From the NCBI GenBank assembly GCA_003650255.1, contig QMOP01000029.1:1-10631 (forward strand): a DNA stretch of 10,631 nt, given 5' to 3'. Source of the DNA: Caldisericota bacterium. Its GTDB lineage: Bacteria; CG03; B21-G15. Made by a program: the position numbers and the translations under genes. Under the pieces are notes generated by a model. That model had not been told where the DNA came from, made no database searches, and was given only the letters and a program-made list of their open reading frames with translations. Shown here piece after piece: positions 1 to 5,168 of this stretch. How positions within the stretch are numbered: position 1 is the first letter of the stretch; every line of letters begins with the position of its first letter.

Positions 1-369
1 CTTTCCTTTCCTTGCATAACCAAAACCAAAAGAATTTTCTTTTACATCAAACTCACCTTTATAATTACCTTTATCATCATATCCTCTTATCCCGGATGAA
101 TTAAAATTTCTAAATACAAATCCAAGATAAGACTTCTTATATGGAAAAATTCCATTTAAAACGGAAAAACTTGTATCAAGATATGGAAAAGTAAAATTTG
201 AAAAAGAAATCAAATTTCCATCAGAAGAAATCATTGAAGAAGGATTTCTGTTTACTCCTGAAGAAAGAGAGTTTATACCTCCAAGAGAAAATGAACCTGA
301 ATTTATAGGTAAAAGGAGGAAATCAGAACTTGGAAACAATAAACCTACAAAAAATAAAACTACTATCAT
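1..369 (-). CDS. PorQ/PorV-like outer-membrane barrel protein, N-terminal 123 residues (3' end outside window)
   Basis: The frame opens with ATG at 369 and stays open to base 1, so the C-terminus is missing. The first ~15 residues (MIVVLFFVGLLFPSS) look like a short hydrophobic signal peptide with no basic n-region. Next comes 'SFSLGGINSLSSGVNRNPSSM', the SLGG...NP pattern that opens PorV/PorQ/UPF0164-type barrels. Alternating aromatic strands follow (for example SYLGFVFRNF). The start overlaps the stop of the preceding gene as ATGA and has no good Shine-Dalgarno, so translational coupling is likely. The N-terminus (LFPSS, then SLGG) resembles that of the barrel at 3325-4287, so the two are probably paralogues. 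The role, an outer-membrane barrel partner of the secreted protein encoded just upstream, is inferred. A FadL-type transporter is an alternative. Confidence 0.75.
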   Translation of the reverse strand, partial: MIVVLFFVGLLFPSSDFLLLPINSGSFSLGGINSLSSGVNRNPSSMISSDGNLISFSNFTFPYLDTSFSVLNGIFPYKKSYLGFVFRNFNSSGIRGYDDKGNYKGEFDVKENSFGFGYARKGK

Positions 370-2699
370 CTTACTATAACCAATCTTCCAACCTTTCTAT
401 CCCTAATCTCGTCTCCTTCGTATGAGATTGCTTCCCAGAAATAAAGCCCTGAAGATAAATCCTTTAAATCAAAAGTTAATTTATAATTTTTTCCATCACT
501 TAAAAATTTCTTACTTTTAACCTTTTTACCGTAAATTGTATAAATATTTATCCTTGTATCCGAAGATAAACCATCAAATGTAACCAAATCAGTTGCTGGA
601 TTTGGATAACATTTAATCTCACTTAAACTAAACTTTCCCTCTGATACAAGAACAAAATATGAAAGGGTTTTTACTTTAATTCTAATTCTTCCAGAAACGT
701 AGTCATATTCAGGAATTCTAACCCAAAGACGAAGATTCTCATCAAGTTTGTAAGGCACTGAATTTTCTTTTGTTGAATCAAATTCAACTGTAATTTCATT
801 TTCAAAACTATCAACAGGATCTCCATTCCCATCGTAAATTTTTATGAAATAATAATTTGATGATATCTGAAGATGCGGATCTGGAAAATACCTTAACTTT
901 TCTGTTGCTTCCTCAATAGTTGAATTATCAACAATATCTATTTCAGCGTATGCTTCACTAACACTAATTGAATTTTGCGGAATTTTAAGTCTTACTCCTT
1001 TTTCAATAATAACATTGTATTCGGATGTATTCATAACGGTTCTAAAAGAAATTATCTTTTCCTCTTTTAACTCATTTCCATTTAAATCCCTTAATGAACT
1101 TGATATATGAATCTCATATTTTGAGTTATATTCTAATTCTAAATCATCAAGTAATGTAAGAGTAACACTTGTGGTATATACATTGTATGAAAAAGAGACA
1201 CTCTCATTTACAAAATTTCCTTCTTTATCCATAACCCTTAAAATTGAAAAACTGTTTGAATTAACAGAAGAAGTATCTATTTCAGAAGAAAAATTTAAGA
1301 TAAACTTGCTTGTATCAATATCCAATCCTGACTCCCCATCACATGGAATGGATGAAACAATTGACATCAAAGGAAGTGTTCTTGTACTCACCTCATCTGA
1401 ATATCTTCTCTCATAATAGTATGTTGTTATAACTGACAAGCGAAAATAATACATTGTATCTGGATTTAAATTAGAAACTGTATAAGGATGGGATGAAATT
1501 GGAATGTCATTATACCTTATATAAATCCCTGTCTCTTCTGTCATACCGGGATTTATCCATCCATTATTTGCTCCTGGATCTCCTCCTTGAACAGTTGAAT
1601 AAAAAATATAGTAACCTTCAATTGAAGGGGATGTATCATAATTCCAATCAAGTGTAACTGAATCCTTTGTTCTTGATATAACCTTTAATCCATCAGGCAA
1701 ATCAGGAGGAGGAAGAACATAAGGCATATTTGAACTTACAGTAAAATCACCAGCATAAACATGCGATGGAAAAGCTTTTGGTTTTGGAAAAACTATATAA
1801 TCTGTAGTAAAGGTAATGCTATTTACAGCATTCATCCTCACAATATCATAATTTCCTTTATTATCCGCTTTTATAAGGATTGTTCCGTCAAGGTAAGTTG
1901 TATATATTGGAATTTTATTGTCTATAAATCTTTTAATTGTATTAGATGCAGGAGGTGGAGCACTTCTACCACCAGAAGGAACAATTACAAATTTGGGTTT
2001 AATCCAAGAGATAAAACTCTGACTATTACTTCCTTCTGTATCAGAACCATGATGTTCTGCTTTAAATATATCAATTGGTGCTACATCTTTTATATTACTC
2101 ATAATAAAATTCTCAATATTTCCTGTTGCATCTCCACCAAAGTAAAAGGAACTTTCTCCATAAGAGAGTTTTATAACAAGACTCCTCTCATTACCAGTTG
2201 CATTATCGTCTGCTGATAAAACCCTTACATCAACCGAAGTATCCCAGTTCTCTCCATAATTGAAATTTTTTCCACTTAAATAGCAGTCATAAAAGTTCCC
2301 AGAGAAATCAGAAATCTTCCAGACATTACAATCGGGCTGGATATATTCCATTCCAATAACCTCAGTCTCTCCTGTGCAATAAAAATTCCTGACTGTGTAA
2401 TTCTCCATAACCATTTTGAGTCCGTTTATGTGGTCACTGTCACCATGTGTTAAAATCATATAATCAATTGTATTAACACCAAGATAATTTAAAAAATCGT
2501 CAACCCAGGAACTTGACTTATCCGAATATCCACCGCCATCAATCAAAACTGTTCTTCCATTTGGAAGTTCTATAAAACTGCATTCTCCCCTGTTTCCATT
2601 TCCCCAGAGAACATAATAAACCTTTATATATCCAGAGAAGAGAAAAGAGATAAAGATTAAGAAACAGAAAAATAAAACCGCAACAAATTTCTTTTTCAT
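366..2699 (-). CDS. Exported ComEC-like metallo-beta-lactamase hydrolase with FN3, Ig-like and T9SS-type sorting domains
   Basis: Numbering is from the ATG at 2699 (777 residues). A Lys-rich signal peptide (1-23) precedes a metallo-beta-lactamase domain (about 24-290). Visible motifs are THGDSDH at 84-90 (metal ligands H85, D87, D89, H90), GGDA with D190, and EHHGS at 215-219. The HxDxDH form is that of the ComEC/Rec2 C-terminal hydrolase rather than of true beta-lactamases. After it come a fibronectin type III domain (~332-442, 'PDTMYYFRLSV'), a Big_5-type Ig-like domain (~446-556, 'SIPCDGESGLDID'), a beta domain resembling ZU5-type modules (~560-688), and a T9SS type A-like sorting domain (~690-777, 'CYPNPATD', 'SSGLYFWEA', 'GRLVIVR'). 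The protein lacks ComEC's membrane channel, so it should act outside the cell, probably on phosphodiesters; the substrate is unknown. A TTG one codon upstream (2702) is only 1 nt from the GGAG, while the ATG is 4 nt away, so I chose the ATG. Confidence 0.88.
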   Translation of the reverse strand: MKKKFVAVLFFCFLIFISFLFSGYIKVYYVLWGNGNRGECSFIELPNGRTVLIDGGGYSDKSSSWVDDFLNYLGVNTIDYMILTHGDSDHINGLKMVMENYTVRNFYCTGETEVIGMEYIQPDCNVWKISDFSGNFYDCYLSGKNFNYGENWDTSVDVRVLSADDNATGNERSLVIKLSYGESSFYFGGDATGNIENFIMSNIKDVAPIDIFKAEHHGSDTEGSNSQSFISWIKPKFVIVPSGGRSAPPPASNTIKRFIDNKIPIYTTYLDGTILIKADNKGNYDIVRMNAVNSITFTTDYIVFPKPKAFPSHVYAGDFTVSSNMPYVLPPPDLPDGLKVISRTKDSVTLDWNYDTSPSIEGYYIFYSTVQGGDPGANNGWINPGMTEETGIYIRYNDIPISSHPYTVSNLNPDTMYYFRLSVITTYYYERRYSDEVSTRTLPLMSIVSSIPCDGESGLDIDTSKFILNFSSEIDTSSVNSNSFSILRVMDKEGNFVNESVSFSYNVYTTSVTLTLLDDLELEYNSKYEIHISSSLRDLNGNELKEEKIISFRTVMNTSEYNVIIEKGVRLKIPQNSISVSEAYAEIDIVDNSTIEEATEKLRYFPDPHLQISSNYYFIKIYDGNGDPVDSFENEITVEFDSTKENSVPYKLDENLRLWVRIPEYDYVSGRIRIKVKTLSYFVLVSEGKFSLSEIKCYPNPATDLVTFDGLSSDTRINIYTIYGKKVKSKKFLSDGKNYKLTFDLKDLSSGLYFWEAISYEGDEIRDRKVGRLVIVR

Positions 2700-2703
2700 C
2701 AAA

Positions 2704-2707
2704 CTCC
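2704..2707 (-). promoter_or_regulatory. Ribosome binding site that decides the start of the ComEC-like gene
   Basis: GGAG on the minus strand lies 4 nt before the ATG at 2699 and only 1 nt before an adjacent in-frame TTG at 2702. The spacing favours the ATG, which shortens the protein by one residue. Confidence 0.5.
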
Positions 2708-2722
2708 AATTATTACACCACC

Positions 2723-2754
2723 CCTGTGGACACCCCTTAAGGGGTATCTACAGG
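2723..2754. repeat. 32-bp imperfect inverted repeat with a perfect 14-bp core
   Basis: The core ACCCCTTAAGGGGT (2732-2745) is a perfect palindrome. Outer arms CCTGT (2723-2727) and ACAGG (2750-2754) extend the dyad to 32 bp with two mismatched pairs. It begins in the last codons of the nucleotidyltransferase gene, covers its stop codon, and ends about 24 bases before the next start codon. No T-run follows on the transcribed strand, so it is not a standard intrinsic terminator. It could be a repressor site, an mRNA-stabilising or attenuating hairpin, or a scar of a small mobile repeat. The GC-rich core stands out from the AT-rich surroundings. Confidence 0.7.
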
Positions 2755-3191
2755 AATCTTTTTAAAAAATTTATATCCTCTTTATCTTTTAGTTCAAGTG
2801 GATGACGCATTTTCTTCAGTTTTATCAGATTTTCAGGAGATGCTACACGGATAAAAAATTTACCTTCTTTAAAAATATTTGCCCGCTCATAACACTCCTC
2901 AAAAGAAAGTTTTCCAAATTTTCTAACAAAAAATACATCTATTTTATAAAACTCCTTCACAAAAAAAACTATTGGTTTTTTCTTCTCGGGAGTGGAACTT
3001 GGAGACAGCCCTTTTTTTTCAAGTATATTAAAAACTTTCTCTCTGTCATCCGGATGAACCCACAAGTCATAATCAAAACTTGTAACTGGTTTTCCATATA
3101 GAACCACTGCCTGCCTTCCAATTAAAATATACCGAATGTTTCTTTTATTAAATTCAAGGATTATCTTTTGGAAGAAACTTTTATTTTGCAT
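2748..3191 (-). CDS. Nucleotidyltransferase-fold protein (MNT / AbiEii-like), possible toxin-antitoxin component
   Basis: This 147-residue soluble protein has no signal peptide, unlike all its neighbours. The N-terminal half reads 'YILIGRQAVVLYG' (21-33) then 'SFDYDLWV' (38-45). That is the small nucleotidyltransferase pattern hG[GS]xA...hG...DhDhhh, with carboxylates D40 and D42 and a third candidate at D85 ('KIDVFF'). The C-terminus (~118-147, 'SPENLIKLKKMR...LKDKEDINFLKRFL') matches the helical end common in AbiEii-like and DUF6036-like proteins. The usual GG or GS pair is G25-R26 here, so catalytic competence is uncertain. A GAGG 8 nt upstream (3200-3203) is a fair ribosome site. The gene overlaps a possible 47-codon ORF and sits in a cassette with its own promoter. 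The likely role is an NMP transferase acting on RNA or protein in a toxin-antitoxin pair, by family analogy only. Confidence 0.65.
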   Translation of the reverse strand: MQNKSFFQKIILEFNKRNIRYILIGRQAVVLYGKPVTSFDYDLWVHPDDREKVFNILEKKGLSPSSTPEKKKPIVFFVKEFYKIDVFFVRKFGKLSFEECYERANIFKEGKFFIRVASPENLIKLKKMRHPLELKDKEDINFLKRFL

Positions 3192-3304
3192 CTGGATAGC
3201 CTCAGAAAATAATTTATAGTTTTCATCTGCTCTTCAATTGCACAAAGCTTCAAAGTAAGGGGGAGTTTTTTAAACCATAAATTATTATCCTTGTATCTTT
3301 TCAT
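3161..3304 (-). CDS. Possible 47-residue small protein overlapping the nucleotidyltransferase gene
   Basis: An ATG at 3304 opens a 47-codon frame ending in TAA at 3161, overlapping the start of the nucleotidyltransferase gene by 31 bases in another frame. The peptide is basic and looks helical (MKRYKDNNLWFKKLPL at the start, MKTINYFLRLSR later), with no signal peptide. I do not recognise the family. A small ORF directly upstream of and overlapping an MNT/AbiEii-like gene is typical toxin-antitoxin architecture, which is the main argument for it. No Shine-Dalgarno is visible. An extended -10 box lies 7 bases upstream, so it would be read from a leaderless transcript. Against it, a 15-bp inverted repeat lies within the frame, and the region might instead be a structured untranslated leader. 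Confidence 0.4.
   Translation of the reverse strand: MKRYKDNNLWFKKLPLTLKLCAIEEQMKTINYFLRLSRCKIKVSSKR
3208..3286 (-). repeat. Long-range inverted repeat (15-bp arms) upstream of the nucleotidyltransferase gene
   Basis: Arm 3272-3286 reads AATAATTTATGGTTT on the minus strand. Arm 3208-3222 is its reverse complement except for one position that forms a G-U wobble in RNA. The 49-base loop includes a run of C's (minus strand, near 3259-3263). The downstream arm ends about 16 bases before the nucleotidyltransferase ATG, close enough for the fold to influence initiation. The arms are AT-rich, so chance is possible. Confidence 0.35.
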
Positions 3305-3310
3305 AAATAA

Positions 3311-3319
3311 ATTATAGCA
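3311..3319 (-). promoter_or_regulatory. Extended -10 promoter element for the nucleotidyltransferase cassette
   Basis: The minus strand reads TGCTATAAT, an exact extended -10 (TGnTATAAT), inside the stop region of the preceding barrel gene. No convincing -35 hexamer is seen 16-18 bases upstream, which an extended -10 can tolerate. Transcription would start near 3304, at or next to the ATG of the 47-codon ORF. AT-rich DNA gives TATAAT by chance; the TG motif and the location at the only sizeable gap in the cluster raise my confidence. Confidence 0.42.
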
Positions 3320-3324
3320 AATAT

Positions 3325-4287
3325 TTAAAAACTTAACTCTATATCAAAAATCTGTGTTGTTCCAAGTTCGGGATGTGGAAAAATTGCAAAGTTTAAAATT
3401 AAATTTCTCCATTTCAAACCAAAACCAAAAAGCACGTCAAAGAATTCCTGATATATAAATCCTGTTCTTAAAGAAAGAAACCTATAAGGAGTAAACTGCA
3501 TACCCCATCTTATCCAGAGTTTTTCTTTTTCATAAAATTCAATATCACCTGCAAGAAGTAATCTTCCCTGTTTAAACTCAAAACCAGAACCTATCTTAAA
3601 AGGAGAGGGAAATTTTTCACTTTCATATTTCACCTTTCCACCAAAATTTGAAACAAGAAATCCATATCTTACATTCTTTGACGGAAAATAACACATGCCA
3701 AATGAAAACAGGTTCGCTTTTCCAGAATAATCTTTATAAAGTTTCTCCTTTGCATTTTTATACTCAAAACCCAAAGATAAACTTTCTCCCACCTTAAAGC
3801 CACTTCTTATTGAAATTAAATCAAACTTATTTTTAAAATCACCAATTTTCACTCCATTTTCATCATATTCAGTATCATCTATTTTAAAACTTCTATAATC
3901 AATTCCAATAAATTTTGAACTAATCTCAAATCTTGAACCTTCAAGAAACTCAATCCATTTTCCAGAACTGAATTTGAATTTTATGTTCCTTGAAAAAGGA
4001 AGTTTTGCTGGATTTTCCCTTATGCTTCTTCCTCCTCCAAGAGAAAGAACCTCTGAATCAAATGGAATCTCAATCCATGAAAGAGAGGAAGGAAAAAGCA
4101 TAACAGAACAGCAGAGTAACAGTGCCACAGAGCGACAGAATAAAGGTATAAGAGAAGTGGTTTTCCCCGAGGGGGCTTTACGTCCGAGGACCTGTTGCTT
4201 TCTACCGCAGGACGTAGAGCGAGCCACATACGCGAGCGTCCCACGAGGGGAAAACCACTTTTCCTTTTTTCTAACAAATATTCTCAT
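3325..4287 (-). CDS. PorQ/PorV-like outer-membrane barrel protein with a repeat element inserted in its leader
   Basis: The frame encodes 320 residues. Residues 1-10 (MRIFVRKKEK) form a basic n-region. Residues ~11-44 are encoded by a GC-rich palindromic element and look unlike exported protein. Residues ~45-70 supply a hydrophobic core (VALLLCCSVMLFPSS). The mature part starts near W71 and shows 'VLSLGGGRSIRENPAKLPF' (80-98), the PorQ/PorV opening, then amphipathic beta strands to a C-terminal Phe, as in outer-membrane barrels. The ATG overlaps the preceding stop as ATGA, implying coupling. An in-frame GTG at 4128 could start a shorter product with a normal-length leader, but it has no ribosome site. 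With the long start, the n-region is about 44 residues, far beyond the usual 5-15, so export may be impaired. It directly follows a sorting-tag LTD protein, suggesting a barrel partner for that cargo. Confidence 0.78.
   Translation of the reverse strand: MRIFVRKKEKWFSPRGTLAYVARSTSCGRKQQVLGRKAPSGKTTSLIPLFCRSVALLLCCSVMLFPSSLSWIEIPFDSEVLSLGGGRSIRENPAKLPFSRNIKFKFSSGKWIEFLEGSRFEISSKFIGIDYRSFKIDDTEYDENGVKIGDFKNKFDLISIRSGFKVGESLSLGFEYKNAKEKLYKDYSGKANLFSFGMCYFPSKNVRYGFLVSNFGGKVKYESEKFPSPFKIGSGFEFKQGRLLLAGDIEFYEKEKLWIRWGMQFTPYRFLSLRTGFIYQEFFDVLFGFGLKWRNLILNFAIFPHPELGTTQIFDIELSF
4097..4144. repeat. Degenerate 8-bp tandem repeat, six units
   Basis: On the plus strand the segment divides into six consecutive 8-base units beginning AG and mostly ending AC, for example AGAGTAAC (4113), AGTGCCAC (4121) and AGAGCGAC (4129). 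The outer units are more diverged. The period is not a multiple of three, yet the segment encodes the hydrophobic core of the barrel's signal peptide on the minus strand. It sits 10 bases from the palindromic element at 4155-4260 and may have arrived with it. Confidence 0.55.
4155..4260. mobile_element. GC-rich palindromic element (~106 bp) inserted in the leader region of a barrel gene
   Basis: Perfect 14-bp terminal inverted repeats, AAGTGGTTTTCCCC (4155-4168) and GGGGAAAACCACTT (4247-4260), bracket a GC-rich interior (about 58% GC overall by hand count, in an AT-rich window). With one mismatch the arms reach 4152 and 4263. Inside, TACGTCC (4179-4185) pairs with GGACGTA (4210-4216), and GTCC/GGAC forms a small competing hairpin, so a branched RNA fold is likely. 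It carries no gene of its own and no clear target duplication, but it reads through in frame as residues of the barrel protein. This resembles non-autonomous palindromic repeats (REP/MITE, or the Rickettsia palindromic elements that insert within ORFs). The alternative is a structured RNA element in an untranslated spacer if the barrel starts at 4128. Confidence 0.7.
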
Positions 4288-5168
4288 CTTATTACTGTAA
4301 CCTTTCCCCTTGCCTTTCCTCTTTCTGTCTTATAAAAAATAATATAAACCCCTGGAGAAACTCTTCTTCCATATCTATCCTTTCCATCCCATTCTCCATT
4401 ATCTAACTCTCTTATAAGGTCTCCTTTAAGTGTGTAAATCTTTATTTTTAAATTAAGTGTGGATACCATATCCTCTGGAGGAAGAATATTTACACTGTTA
4501 TACTTTGATAGATTGAATGGATTTGGATAAACAACAATTTCTTTTATTTTTTCCCCTGAATAAAAACTATTTTTTGGAGATGGAACTGTTATAATAAAAT
4601 CATTATATGAATTATCTGTATCATATCCATCATACTTTCTTGAAAGAGAATATCCTGGTGGAGCATCAGGAGCAATCTCAGAATCAGGACAAGGATTATC
4701 ATCATCATCTGGTAATTGATATTTTGAATTTGTTTCTCCTCCATAAATAACTGTATCAATAACAGTATATGTTGTCCCATTAACAGTAAAAGTAGACCCT
4801 ATAATATCTGATACAGAAAATATTGGTTTTGCAATTCTTATCCCAACAGCATCATTTCCTCCATTCTGAATTCCTTTAATCCAGTCAGATGGAATGTAGT
4901 CTGCTTTAACAGGAGTTGCATCTTCAGTATTTTCAATCAAAAAGTATCCAAAAGCAGGAACTGTTCCGCTTTCTATTGTAAAAGTATAATCTCCACCAAA
5001 ACTGCTACCACCCCACTCAATCCTCCACCCAGATATATCAACTGGTGTTGAACTTGTATTGTAAAGTTCAATCCATTCTCCTTCTGGTTCATCTCCAATA
5101 GCATCATATAAAAATTCATTTATAACAATTCTTGAAGAAAGAAAAATAACAAAAATTAAAAAAAACAA
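4284..5168 (-). CDS. Secreted lamin-tail-domain protein with T9SS/FlgD-like C-terminal domain
   Basis: The protein has 294 residues. After a short hydrophobic leader (MFFLIFVIFLSS, no basic n-region), an LTD domain begins at 'IVINEFLYDAIGDEPEGEWIELYN' (positions 14-37) and runs to about 196, with the signatures 'DISGWRIEW' and 'AFGYFLIEN' and an acidic DDDD patch near 154-157. A Pro-rich linker leads to a C-terminal beta domain (~210-294) with 'YPNPFN', 'WDGKDRYGRRVSPGVY' and a final 'GKVTVIR', as in FlgD-like or type IX sorting modules. Bacterial LTDs are surface or secreted domains often found with nucleases or hydrolases; a structural or binding role here is inference. The start is TTG, directly abutting the preceding TAG, and is supported by GGAGG 6 nt upstream; no in-frame ATG is available. 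Its stop overlaps the next barrel's ATG, so expression is coupled. Confidence 0.85.
   Translation of the reverse strand: MFFLIFVIFLSSRIVINEFLYDAIGDEPEGEWIELYNTSSTPVDISGWRIEWGGSSFGGDYTFTIESGTVPAFGYFLIENTEDATPVKADYIPSDWIKGIQNGGNDAVGIRIAKPIFSVSDIIGSTFTVNGTTYTVIDTVIYGGETNSKYQLPDDDDNPCPDSEIAPDAPPGYSLSRKYDGYDTDNSYNDFIITVPSPKNSFYSGEKIKEIVVYPNPFNLSKYNSVNILPPEDMVSTLNLKIKIYTLKGDLIRELDNGEWDGKDRYGRRVSPGVYIIFYKTERGKARGKVTVIR

Noticed and set aside
1171..2216. Plus-strand open frames at 1171-1416 and 1761-2216
   Set aside because: They lie opposite the well-supported exported hydrolase gene. Their translations lack recognisable domains and are the low-complexity products expected from antisense of AT-rich coding DNA.
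2723..2754. The dyad as a Rho-independent terminator
   Set aside because: No T-rich tract follows the hairpin on the minus strand; the next bases are GGTGGTGTAA.
2802..3101. Plus-strand open frame opposite the nucleotidyltransferase
   Set aside because: It is Phe/Lys/Ile-rich with no domain signature, and the minus strand carries clear nucleotidyltransferase motifs.
4155..4260. The palindromic element as a tRNA or known riboswitch
   Set aside because: The terminal 14-bp pairing with internal hairpins does not form a cloverleaf with an anticodon or CCA-type end, and I recognise no riboswitch core in it.
3974..4300. Plus-strand frame and a second minus-strand frame (4020-4277) across the palindromic element
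   Set aside because: The GC-rich element lacks stops in several frames, which creates fortuitous open frames. The barrel frame alone continues into recognisable protein.
4689..4712. ATC trinucleotide run as a microsatellite
   Set aside because: It only encodes a short Asp run (DDDD) in the LTD protein, and four units are not notable.
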